Below, piece by piece: positions 1-6,739 of a stretch of 9,736 bases of DNA. Made by a program: the position numbers and the translations under genes. Source of the stretch: JAVBOV01 sp031550205 (GTDB lineage: Bacteria > Pseudomonadota > Alphaproteobacteria > RF32 > CAG-239); NCBI GenBank assembly GCA_031550205.1, contig JAVBOV010000035.1, positions 1 through 9,736 of the forward strand, written 5' to 3'. The notes beneath the pieces were generated by a model. That model searched no databases and was not told where the DNA came from. It saw only the letters and a list, made by a program, of their open reading frames with translations. Position 1 is the first letter of the stretch. Each line of letters begins with the position of its first letter.

Positions 1-737
1 GGGAGCTGTTTTACGCCTCTGAAGCTGGCGCCGCCGATTTGGGAGGGTTTTTTGCGGCCGGGCAGGATTTCTTTTTCTTTCTTTTCACGGGCGGCTTCGG
101 CTTTTTTATCGGGTTTGGGCTGAGCGGATTCTTTTTTGGGTTGGATTGCCTCCTCCTTCGCCAAGGCTACGGCGGACAAGCCGCCTTCGGCTCGCAATGA
201 CGAGGAAGAGGCAGTTTGCAGTGTGGGATAAGGCGATGATTGCGGGGAAGAATCTTTTTCTTTCTTCTCGGTTTGAAGAGCTTCGGCAGATTTGCCGGTT
301 TCCAAGATTTCTTCTTTGGTGACCTTGTTTTCTTCTTTCATATCACCTTTAACCACGCTCTCTATTAAAGTGTCGGAGATTTCTTTGGCTTCTTTGTCGG
401 CCAGGCGGTCTTCTCTTTGGAGCTGCTCAACGCCTTTTTCTTCGGGCTTTTTTTCTTTAGATTCTTCGCGTTGCTCAGAATGACGCTGAGCGGCTTGTTC
501 ATCTTTTATGCCAAATTCTTTTTCTTTGGTGTTGATCTCGGTTTGTTTTAGGTTTTCAGCAATGCCGCGGCCAGAGAGTTTTGCAAGTATTTCAAGTTTG
601 GATTTTTCGGCATCAGCCTGAGAAACGTTGGCGTTTATCAAGACAACCTTTTCTTCTTCTTTTCCGGTATCTCCTGAACCAGAGCCGGAGCCGACGGGGG
701 CTCCTTTAAAGAATGATGCATTATCATTTTGGCTCAT
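1..737 (-). CDS. Charged Lys/Glu-rich protein of unknown function, 3' end outside the window
   Basis: The frame is open from an ATG at 737 down to the left edge, giving 245 residues with no stop, so the C-terminus is missing. The start is well supported: AAGGAG (745-750) sits 7 bases before the ATG and overlaps the TAA stop of the upstream gene, so the two are probably translated as a coupled pair. The protein begins MSQNDNASFFKG, followed by a short Gly-Ser linker (about residues 16-21). A long Lys/Glu/Ala-rich region follows, with no signal peptide, membrane segment or cysteine in the visible part. It is probably disordered or coiled-coil. Residues 179-198 are encoded by a complete palindromic repeat inserted in frame. 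Residues 85-93 come from a second repeat-like block. No family was recognised. A cytosolic or secreted accessory protein acting with its operon partner is an inference. Confidence 0.8.
   Translation of the reverse strand, partial: MSQNDNASFFKGAPVGSGSGSGDTGKEEEKVVLINANVSQADAEKSKLEILAKLSGRGIAENLKQTEINTKEKEFGIKDEQAAQRHSEQREESKEKKPEEKGVEQLQREDRLADKEAKEISDTLIESVVKGDMKEENKVTKEEILETGKSAEALQTEKKEKDSSPQSSPYPTLQTASSSSLRAEGGLSAVALAKEEAIQPKKESAQPKPDKKAEAAREKKEKEILPGRKKPSQIGGASFRGVKQL
144..203 (-). repeat. Palindromic repeat inserted in frame inside a coding sequence
   Basis: Read on the minus strand, this block starts CGTCATTGCGAG and ends GGCAATC, the same termini as the intergenic repeat at 3134-3168. 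Its interior contains the GC-rich self-complementary tract GGCGGCTTGTCCGCC. It is translated within the surrounding gene as residues 179-198 (SSLRAEGGLSAVALAKEEAI) without breaking the frame. Its small-residue composition differs from the Lys/Glu-rich flanks. This resembles, in principle, the coding palindromic elements described in Rickettsia. The exact family is not established here. Confidence 0.75.
459..485 (-). repeat. Short repeat-like block in coding sequence
   Basis: On the minus strand this reads CGTCATTCTGAGCAACGCG followed by AAGAATCT. I recognise this as a variant of the CATTCTGAG...GAAGAATCT dispersed repeat seen in many bacterial genomes. It encodes residues 85-93 (RHSEQREES) of the downstream charged gene. 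No second copy of this exact variant lies in the window, so the assignment depends on general familiarity with the family. Confidence 0.45.
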
Positions 738-748
738 GGTTTGGCTCC

Positions 749-3025
749 TTATTTTTCAGACCCCTTCATTTTGTTCATTACCCGAGCCTGATTAGCATGT
801 AATTTATTTTTATCTGCCTGTTCGCCCTTATATCCGGTGGCAGCCTGCCAACCGGCACGTACATCTTCACGCTTCATGCCGTGATCATCTAAAAGCTCTT
901 GATATTTGCTCTTTTGTTCAACCTTTTCGCGGGCTTCTTTTAATTTTTCCTGCTTTTCCTTGGCGGATTTATAATCCTCAACGGTTTTCTTATCCAGATT
1001 TTTAAGGTCTTCAAACTTGGGTTCACCTTGCATCTCAACGCTGTTGCGCAAACAGGCAACCATTAACATGGCCTTAAACTGGTCGGACTGGATGCTGCCG
1101 AAGTTGATGGCGTCTTTGCCCTCTTTCTTGGCGATTTCTACAAGCTTGTCAAAGTCTTCTTGCTTTTTGGACTGGAAGGAAACCTTGCCGTTGGCGTCGT
1201 CATATTGAAATTTTGCATCGTCTTTGCTTGCCGATTTGCCTTTTGCGGTTAAGGCAGCAGATTCTTGGCCGGCGGCGGCGTTGTGAACTTCTAAGTCGCG
1301 GTCAGTGGCTCCGGCGTGTTCTCTCCACATTTTCATGCGGTCGGTATCTTGAGCATTTTGGCTGCCTTGGGCGTCTGCAGCCTGGTTAACGGTTTGAACG
1401 TTGGCATTGGCATCGCCTTCATCGATTTTTATGGCATTTGAGTCAGCATTTTGTTTGGGTTTTTCATCTGCCGCGGTTTTTTCATCTTGTTTGGTTTTTA
1501 GGTCTCCTTTTACCTTATCAAATTTGGCCAAAAACTCTGCCTCTTTTCCTTTTTCAAGCCTTGGAAGGGTAATTCCGAAGCTCTTATAAAGAGCCTCGTT
1601 ATTTTTGAGCTCATCTAAAGCTTCTTGAACTTTATCAAGCGGCTTGGTTGATTTTGTTGCCATGTCGGAAGGGATGCTGTTCAGCGCTCTTTTTTGCTTT
1701 TCCTTACTATTGGCCTCTTGTTCTTTTTGCAATTTTTCACGCTCTTCTTTACGTTTGTTTTTACCAAACAATTTGTCACTAAATTTGCCATCGATTTCAT
1801 CTGCAAGTTTACGCATTCTTGTTTCACCGGGGTGAGTTAACTTCCATGCCTGATGACCTAAATCATGTATTTCGGAACTCAATTTGTTTTTTTTACTCTG
1901 ATCTTTCTCTGCATCACGTGCAATCTTTTTTTTAGCACGCTCTTTTTCCAACCTGGCAGCTTCAATTTTACCGTCATCTATTTGTTTTCTGGTTTTTTCA
2001 TCGACAGCATTATAATACCCTTCTTCACCACCAATAAGCGTTCCTGCACTTCTATAAAGAGCCATCTTTCTTAAAGCCATTAACTCTTTGGTATCCGCTT
2101 CAGTTGTTGATTTCTCACCGGGCTTGGTGATTTTACCGGTATTCATATATTCAGAAACTCTTTTTTGTACCTCTGCTTTTAGCCCGTCCACAAAACTGCC
2201 TTTTGATTTGTCTGAATATATGTCGTCAAATGCAGCTTCATAACCACCAACACTTTCAACAAGACTGGTGATATCAGAGCTGGATAGCTTAGAGAAGTCT
2301 GTGTTTGACAAAATACCATTTCTTCTGTCGTTTACTTTTTCCATTGCCAGAGAACGTAGCGCATGGTCTTTTTCCAGTTGTTCAGGGCTTTCTCTTTTGC
2401 CATTTTCATTGTAATTTCTTACGTCCATGGAATTAAACAAATAGCTGTTAAAGCTTCCTAGCTGGCTATCAGGAATTTGGACTGTACCTTCCAGATATCC
2501 AACCATCATCGATCTTGCGTAGGCAATCTGATTTTTGGCGTCTATGTCGTTTGCCTCATTATTAGTAACTTTTTCCAGCACGGCTTTATCAACGGCTCTT
2601 TGGCCTCTTATTTCATTTATAGGCGCGCTGTTGAGGGCTAGTTTAAGCTCGTCGCTCAAAGGAGTTTGGGCTATTTTTTCTTTAGCCTGTCTGATGATTT
2701 CTTCCTGATTGTCTGCCATTTTGTTGTCTCCTTCGTCTTTTACGCCTAAGCTGTTTAACCGGTTGTCTAAGTGTTTTTTGTTGTGTTTTTCAGGGTGTTT
2801 TTGTTCAAAAATATAATCTTGTAAAATTGTGTTTAATATTTTTTCATCTTTTGAAAAGCTGTTTTTGGCATCTACCGGGATGTTGGTTTGGTTTTTTAGT
2901 TCTTTTGCCGCCCTTTCCTGTTCTTGTCTTTCTTTTCTGGCTCTGGGGGTTTCTGAAGGTTTTTCTTTGTTTTCTTTGACGTAGACCTTCTTTTTTTTGC
3001 CATTATATTCTACTTTTTCTGCCAT
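749..3025 (-). CDS. 758-residue charged protein of unknown function, first gene of a two-gene operon
   Basis: The ATG at 3025 is preceded by AAGGGA (3032-3037) at 6-base spacing and by a good promoter. The product is rich in Lys, Glu, Asp and Ala. It has no signal peptide or membrane segment and only one cysteine (near residue 657). Visible regions: a basic N-terminus (1-45); a probably helical part (103-320); Lys/Glu-rich likely coiled coils near 355-385 and 420-445; an Ala/Asn/Gln-rich linker near 514-560; and a compact-looking segment at about 602-665 (NGKVSFQSKK to CLRNSVEMQG). That segment loosely recalls the large polyvalent protein-associated (LPD7-like) domains of relaxase-type proteins, a weak resemblance not tested by profile search. 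An internal ATG at codon 103 has a better ribosome site than the first. The following gene starts 11 bases after the stop, which suggests a shared role. No function is assigned. Confidence 0.85.
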   Translation of the reverse strand: MAEKVEYNGKKKKVYVKENKEKPSETPRARKERQEQERAAKELKNQTNIPVDAKNSFSKDEKILNTILQDYIFEQKHPEKHNKKHLDNRLNSLGVKDEGDNKMADNQEEIIRQAKEKIAQTPLSDELKLALNSAPINEIRGQRAVDKAVLEKVTNNEANDIDAKNQIAYARSMMVGYLEGTVQIPDSQLGSFNSYLFNSMDVRNYNENGKRESPEQLEKDHALRSLAMEKVNDRRNGILSNTDFSKLSSSDITSLVESVGGYEAAFDDIYSDKSKGSFVDGLKAEVQKRVSEYMNTGKITKPGEKSTTEADTKELMALRKMALYRSAGTLIGGEEGYYNAVDEKTRKQIDDGKIEAARLEKERAKKKIARDAEKDQSKKNKLSSEIHDLGHQAWKLTHPGETRMRKLADEIDGKFSDKLFGKNKRKEEREKLQKEQEANSKEKQKRALNSIPSDMATKSTKPLDKVQEALDELKNNEALYKSFGITLPRLEKGKEAEFLAKFDKVKGDLKTKQDEKTAADEKPKQNADSNAIKIDEGDANANVQTVNQAADAQGSQNAQDTDRMKMWREHAGATDRDLEVHNAAAGQESAALTAKGKSASKDDAKFQYDDANGKVSFQSKKQEDFDKLVEIAKKEGKDAINFGSIQSDQFKAMLMVACLRNSVEMQGEPKFEDLKNLDKKTVEDYKSAKEKQEKLKEAREKVEQKSKYQELLDDHGMKREDVRAGWQAATGYKGEQADKNKLHANQARVMNKMKGSEK
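2717..2734 (-). promoter_or_regulatory. Strong internal ribosome binding site and ATG (codon 103)
   Basis: On the minus strand GAAGGAG (2728-2734) lies 8 bases before an in-frame ATG (2717-2719). It matches the Shine-Dalgarno consensus better than the AAGGGA at the gene's annotated start. Initiation here would give a 656-residue product starting MADNQEEI. It could be a second start, the true start, or the relic of a gene fusion. Confidence 0.5.
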
Positions 3026-3058
3026 CTTTTTTCCCTTAAAAATCTTTATCTACTTAAG

Positions 3059-3087
3059 AACATAGCACATTCTTTATCTTTTGTCTA
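3059..3087 (-). promoter_or_regulatory. Extended -10 sigma70-type promoter for the charged-protein operon
   Basis: On the minus strand TAGACA (3082-3087, 5/6 to the -35 consensus) is separated by exactly 17 bases from TATGTT (3059-3064, 4/6). A TG dinucleotide sits one base upstream of the -10, forming an extended -10. The predicted transcript would start near 3052, leaving a leader of about 27 bases before the ATG at 3025. Confidence 0.5.
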
Positions 3088-3133
3088 TTTGTTTTGTACA
3101 TTGTAACAAAAATTTCATAATAGTTAATTTGAT

Positions 3134-3174
3134 GAGATTGCCGCGGGGCTTTGCCCCTCGCAATGACGTTTTTT
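3134..3174 (+). repeat. Intergenic palindromic repeat with T6 tail
   Basis: GAGATTGCC (3134-3142) and CTCGCAATGACG (3157-3168) flank a perfect GGGGC-TTT-GCCCC hairpin. The outer arms ATTGC (3137-3141) and GCAAT (3160-3164) also pair. Six T follow directly (3169-3174), so on the plus strand it has the shape of an intrinsic terminator. It shares its termini with the in-frame copy at 144-203 and its CGTTTTTTCT tail with the copy ending at 8554. Confidence 0.75.
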
Positions 3175-3177
3175 CTG

Positions 3178-3281
3178 ACCCCACCCGGCCCCCCTGGAAG
3201 GGGAGGAGGATATGGATGGTTGGTTTATCACCCCCACCCCGACCCTCCCCCGTCAAGGGGGAGGGGGAAGAGGATTTTTTT
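3178..3281. repeat. Two tandem C/G-rich palindromes of a second repeat family
   Basis: Unit 1 has the stem CCCCT (3191-3195) and AGGGG (3199-3203) around GGA. Unit 2 has the 9-bp stem CCCTCCCCC (3243-3251) and GGGGGAGGG (3257-3265) around GTCAA. Each is preceded by a similar ACCCCACCC or CCCCCACCCC lead, so they look like diverged direct copies of one element. A T7 run (3275-3281) follows unit 2. The C5-A-C4-GA-C3-T-C5 tract (3231-3251) means the minus strand carries four G runs with loops of 1, 2 and 1 bases, a canonical G-quadruplex pattern. Confidence 0.65.
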
Positions 3282-3282
3282 A

Positions 3283-3311
3283 TTGACTAAAAGTATAGGC
3301 TGGCTTAGATT
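3283..3311 (+). promoter_or_regulatory. Candidate sigma70 promoter for ileS
   Basis: TTGACT (3283-3288, 5/6) and TAGATT (3306-3311, 4/6) are separated by 17 bases. The start would lie near 3318, leaving a leader of roughly 140 bases before ileS. The region downstream is very AT-rich and offers other weak -10 matches, so this is only the best-spaced candidate. Confidence 0.35.
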
Positions 3312-3330
3312 AAGGGTAAGTTAATTGTAT

Positions 3331-3360
3331 TTTGGATTTTTGATTTTGGATTTTAGATTG
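3331..3360 (+). repeat. Short T-rich near-tandem repeat
   Basis: The motif TTTTGGATTTT or GATTTTGGATTTT recurs two to three times in 30 bases, ending TTTTAGATTG. It lies in the presumed ileS leader. It may be a simple-sequence repeat or a degenerate dispersed repeat. No function can be seen. Confidence 0.4.
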
Positions 3361-3380
3361 CAAAACATAATTTTGGTTAT

Positions 3381-3400
3381 TATCCCTTAGGGGATATTTT
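3381..3400 (+). terminator. Small hairpin plus T4 in the ileS leader, possible attenuator
   Basis: TATCCC (3381-3386) and GGGATA (3391-3396) form a perfect 6-bp stem around TTAG, followed by TTTT. The stem is short and the T run weak, so termination would be inefficient at best. It could be a leader attenuator or chance. There is no T-box motif nearby. Confidence 0.25.
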
Positions 3401-3459
3401 GTGCTGCATAAAAAACCAACAACTCTCTTAAACATCAACATTTTCAGGTAAATTTAAAA

Positions 3460-6400
3460 ATGAACAAGCATTACGTTGAAGTTAAGGCTAAGGCCGACTT
3501 TGTTAAAATTGAAAAAGATATGCTAAAGTTTTGGGAAGAAAACCAGACTTTTGAAAAATCGGTGAAAAACCGCGAAAAAAATGAAGAATTTGTGTTTTAT
3601 GACGGTCCTCCGTTTGCCAACGGAACGCCGCATTACGGGCATATTATGGTTTCTTATGTTAAGGACGTGGTGGCGCGTTTTCAGACCATGGACGGCAAAA
3701 TGGTTGACCGCCGTCTGGGCTGGGACTGTCACGGTTTGCCGGCAGAAATGTCGGCCGAGCAGCAGCTGAAAGTTTCTGGCCGCAAGCAGATTGAAGAATT
3801 CGGCATTGAAAAGTTTAACAATTTTTGCCGCCAAGATGTTCTTAAATATTCAGGCATTTGGGTGGATATGTTTAAGCGCATCGGCCGCTGGGTGGACTTT
3901 TCGCGCGATTATAAGACCATGGATTTGCCGTTTATGGAAAGCGTAATTTCCAACTTCAAACAGCTTTATGACAAGGGTTTGATTTATGAAGATTATAGGG
4001 TTTTGCCATATTCCTGGTGCGCAGAAACGCCGCTTTCAAACTTTGAGGTTAACCAGGCATATAAAGACAAAACCGATGATGCGATTACGGTGATGTTTAA
4101 GCTTGAAAACGGCATGAACATTTTGGTGTGGACAACCACGCCATGGACGCTGCCCTCAAATTTGATGCTGGCTGTGGGCGTTGATATTGAATATGCGGTG
4201 ATGGAGGAAAACGGCCAGAAATATGTGCTGGCAACCGCACTTTTGCCCAAGTTTAAAAAACAGCTGGAAAAAGCAACACAGGTTGAGACACTGAAGGGTT
4301 CGGAGCTGGTCGGCATGGCTTATGAGCCGATGTTTGAGTATTTTAAAGACCTTAAGGCCGAGGGTGCGTTTAAGGTTTTGGCGGGTGAGTTTGTTTCAAC
4401 CGAGGACGGAACCGGCGTGGTGCATATTGCCCCGGGGTTTGGTCAGGACGACTTTGAGGTTTGCCGCGCATATGATGAAAACTTTCCGGCGGTTTGCCCG
4501 GTGGATGAGGCCGGAAAATTTACAGCCGATATAACCGATTATGTAGGCGTGCAGGTTTTTGATTCTAATGAAAAAATTATCCAAGTGCTTAAAAACCGCG
4601 GTTTGCTGGTTAAAAAAGAGCAATATACGCACTCTTATCCATATTGCTGGCGCACCGATACGCCGCTGATTTATAAGGCGATGTCTTCTTGGTTTGTGAA
4701 GGTTACCGATTTTAGAGATGAGATGGTGGCCAATAATCAGCAGATTAACTGGGTGCCGGAGCATATTAAGGATGGGCGTTTCGGCAAATGGCTGGAAGGC
4801 GCGCGCGATTGGTCTATCTCTCGCAACCGCTTTTGGGGCACGCCGATTCCGGTTTGGAAGTCTGAGAATCCTAAGTTTCCGCGCGTAGATGTTTTTGGCT
4901 CCACGGCCGAGATTTTGGAAAAAACCGGCATTGAGGTTAAGGATTTGCACAAGCCTTATATTGACGATGTGGTTTACCCTAACCCCGACGACCCTAGCGG
5001 CAAAACCATGATGCGCCGCGTGGGCGACGTGTTTGACTGTTGGTTTGAAAGCGGCTCTATGCCATATGCGCAAGTGCATTATCCGTTTGAAAATAAAAAG
5101 TGGTTTGAAGAGCATTTTCCGGCAGATTTCATTGTGGAAGCAATGGACCAGACCCGCGGGTGGTTTTATACGCTGGTGGTGTTGTCTACCGCGCTTCACA
5201 ACAAGCCGGCGTTTAAGAACTGTATTTGTACCGGGTTTTTGATGGCGGAGGGCGGGCAAAAGCTTTCAAAACGTTTGAAAAATTATCCGGACCCTAATGA
5301 GATTTTAGATTCTATGGGGTCTGATGTTTTGCGTTGGTTTTTGGTTTCTTCGCCGGTGCTCAAAGGCGGAAACTTGGCCGTTGACAAAGAAGGAAAAGAA
5401 ATTGCCAAAGCGGCGCGCGTGGCGCAAATTCCGCTGTGGAATGCGTTTTACTTTTTTACGCTTTATGCCAATGCCGAGAATTATAAGGCAAAAGAGGTTG
5501 CTTCTTCAAGCGATGCAATTGACAACTATATTCTCTCAAAGCTCAAAAAACTGGCGAATGTGGTGCATGAGGGCATGAAGGCTTATGACGTTTCCGTTGC
5601 CTGCAATGAGATTGCCGCGTTTATGGAAGTTTTGAACAATTGGTATATTCGCCGTTCTCGGATGCGTTTTTGGGAAGGAGAAAGCCAAGCGTTTGACGTG
5701 CTTTATACGGTTTTGGTTAATGTGTGCAAGATTATGGCGCCGTTGATGCCGTTTATTTCTGAATATGTGTTTAAGTCTTTGAGCGGCGAAGAATCGGTTC
5801 ATTTGGTTGATTATCCGAAGCTTGAGGATATTAAAATGGACGAGAAGCTGATTTTGGAGATGGATTTGCTGCAAGATTTATGTTCGGCCGCAAAGTTTAT
5901 CCGTGAAGAGAAAAATCTGCGCAACCGTCTGCCGCTGGCCAGTTTGACGGTGGTTGGCGAAAACGTTGAGTTTATCGGCAAAGGGGCTCAAGAGATTATT
6001 AAAGACGAGCTTAATGTGAAAGCGGTTAAGTTTGACAGCGAGATTGCCAAATATGCCGACACATCCCTTTATCTTTATACTCCGCTTTTGGGCAAGGCTC
6101 TGGGCAAGGAGATGGGCGCGGTGATGGCGGCTTATAAACAAAACCAATGGAGCAAAAACGAGGACGGCACGGTTAGCATTGCCGGGCAGGTTTTGAGCAA
6201 AGATTTGTTTGAAATTCGCTTGAACATGAAAGAAAACGTGGCCGGAAAGGCTTTTGCCGACAACAAGGCCTTGGTGCTTTTGGATACGAACCTGAGCGAA
6301 GATTTGAAGCGCGAAGGCATGGCCAGAGATTTTGTGCGCTTGGTGCAAAATTTGCGCAAGGAAAAAGATTTTAATGTTTCCGACCGCATTGAGCTGGTTT

Positions 6401-6555
6401 ATGATACCGATGATAATGAGCTTGAGAAAGCCTTGCTTGAGAATATGGAATATATTAAGGAGCAAGTTTTGGCAGTCTCGGTGAGCAAAGCCCTTGGGGG
6501 AAGTTCAGATGTGATTGAGGGCATTGCCATTAGCTTTGATGCCAAGGTTGTTTAG
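3460..6555 (+). CDS. ileS: Isoleucyl-tRNA synthetase, eukaryote-like IleS2 type
   Basis: This cytoplasmic enzyme activates isoleucine with ATP and charges tRNA-Ile. The 1031 residues carry the class I signature HYGH (58-61) in PFANGTPHYGHIM, WDCHGLPAE (88-96), and the KMSKS-type loop KLSKR (601-605). Editing-domain (CP1) motifs are WTTTPWT (224-230) and HIAPGFGQDD (322-331), so proofreading is probably intact. The anticodon-binding helical domain includes NNWYIRRSR (to about residue 734). Length, the GTPHYGH context and a C-terminal extension without the CxxC zinc site of E. coli IleS (938 residues) point to the IleS2 class, known for low mupirocin sensitivity. The start is set by the first ATG before these motifs. 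Its ribosome site is weak (AGG, 11 bases upstream). It stands alone: no lspA follows, as is common in other proteobacteria. Transcription ends at the terminator at 6703-6737. Confidence 0.97.
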   Translation: MNKHYVEVKAKADFVKIEKDMLKFWEENQTFEKSVKNREKNEEFVFYDGPPFANGTPHYGHIMVSYVKDVVARFQTMDGKMVDRRLGWDCHGLPAEMSAEQQLKVSGRKQIEEFGIEKFNNFCRQDVLKYSGIWVDMFKRIGRWVDFSRDYKTMDLPFMESVISNFKQLYDKGLIYEDYRVLPYSWCAETPLSNFEVNQAYKDKTDDAITVMFKLENGMNILVWTTTPWTLPSNLMLAVGVDIEYAVMEENGQKYVLATALLPKFKKQLEKATQVETLKGSELVGMAYEPMFEYFKDLKAEGAFKVLAGEFVSTEDGTGVVHIAPGFGQDDFEVCRAYDENFPAVCPVDEAGKFTADITDYVGVQVFDSNEKIIQVLKNRGLLVKKEQYTHSYPYCWRTDTPLIYKAMSSWFVKVTDFRDEMVANNQQINWVPEHIKDGRFGKWLEGARDWSISRNRFWGTPIPVWKSENPKFPRVDVFGSTAEILEKTGIEVKDLHKPYIDDVVYPNPDDPSGKTMMRRVGDVFDCWFESGSMPYAQVHYPFENKKWFEEHFPADFIVEAMDQTRGWFYTLVVLSTALHNKPAFKNCICTGFLMAEGGQKLSKRLKNYPDPNEILDSMGSDVLRWFLVSSPVLKGGNLAVDKEGKEIAKAARVAQIPLWNAFYFFTLYANAENYKAKEVASSSDAIDNYILSKLKKLANVVHEGMKAYDVSVACNEIAAFMEVLNNWYIRRSRMRFWEGESQAFDVLYTVLVNVCKIMAPLMPFISEYVFKSLSGEESVHLVDYPKLEDIKMDEKLILEMDLLQDLCSAAKFIREEKNLRNRLPLASLTVVGENVEFIGKGAQEIIKDELNVKAVKFDSEIAKYADTSLYLYTPLLGKALGKEMGAVMAAYKQNQWSKNEDGTVSIAGQVLSKDLFEIRLNMKENVAGKAFADNKALVLLDTNLSEDLKREGMARDFVRLVQNLRKEKDFNVSDRIELVYDTDDNELEKALLENMEYIKEQVLAVSVSKALGGSSDVIEGIAISFDAKVV

Positions 6556-6563
6556 TAATTTTG

Positions 6564-6640
6564 CTGAGATTGCCGCGGCCTGGGTCCCCGGGCTCAACCG
6601 AGTTCGACTTCGTCTCAAACGGTTGACTCCGAGGATGACA
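6564..6640. repeat. Composite palindromic repeat
   Basis: The left end GAGATTGCCGCGG matches the repeat at 3134. The interior CCTGGGTCCCCGGGCTCAA and the right end CCGAGGATGACA belong to another dispersed repeat type (CCTGGGTCCCCGGG...CCGAGGATGAC). A further nested palindrome, AACCG...CGGTT around GAG...CTC, interrupts that second type. The block therefore looks like one element joined to or inserted in another. Confidence 0.6.
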
Positions 6641-6647
6641 TTCCGTA

Positions 6648-6671
6648 GTCATCGGGCTTTGCCCGACTGAC
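6648..6671. repeat. Short hairpin GTCA...TGAC, repeat fragment
   Basis: GTCA (6648-6651) and TGAC (6668-6671) enclose the perfect stem TCGGGC-TTT-GCCCGA (6652-6666). It shares the GGGC-TTT-GCCC core of the repeat at 3134-3168. It is probably a diverged or partial copy. A further end-like remnant, CCTCATGATGACG, lies at 6685-6697. Confidence 0.5.
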
Positions 6672-6702
6672 CTGTTTTGTTTAACCTCATGATGACGTAT
6701 GT

Positions 6703-6737
6703 AAAAAAAAAGGCTCTTCTGATGAAGAGCCTTTTTT
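6703..6737. terminator. Bidirectional intrinsic terminator between convergent genes
   Basis: AGGCTCTTC (6711-6719) and GAAGAGCCT (6724-6732) form a perfect 9-bp stem around the loop TGAT. It is flanked by an A run (6703-6711) on the left and a T run (6732-6737) on the right, so it works in both directions. It ends ileS from the left and the lipoprotein gene (stop at 6740) from the right. Confidence 0.9.
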
Positions 6738-6739
6738 GA

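Noticed and set aside
292..483. 63-residue plus-strand frame, Ser/Phe-rich
   Set aside because: Antisense to the Lys/Glu-rich gene. Ser/Phe/Leu content is what AAG/GAA codons give in reverse.
3074..3290. Open frames of 60 and 69 residues on both strands in the intergenic region
   Set aside because: They translate the palindromic repeats (for example SLRGAKPRGN) and have no independent support.
3318..3459. T-box riboswitch upstream of ileS
   Set aside because: No T-box consensus or specifier stem was found, and T-boxes are not expected in a proteobacterium.
4396..5259. 287-residue open frame on the minus strand
   Set aside because: It lies antisense to the middle of ileS, which has conserved motifs throughout. 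Its His/Arg-rich composition is typical of an antisense shadow frame.
5878..6465. 195-residue open frame on the minus strand
   Set aside because: Antisense to the 3' part of ileS, with no ribosome site or recognisable motif.
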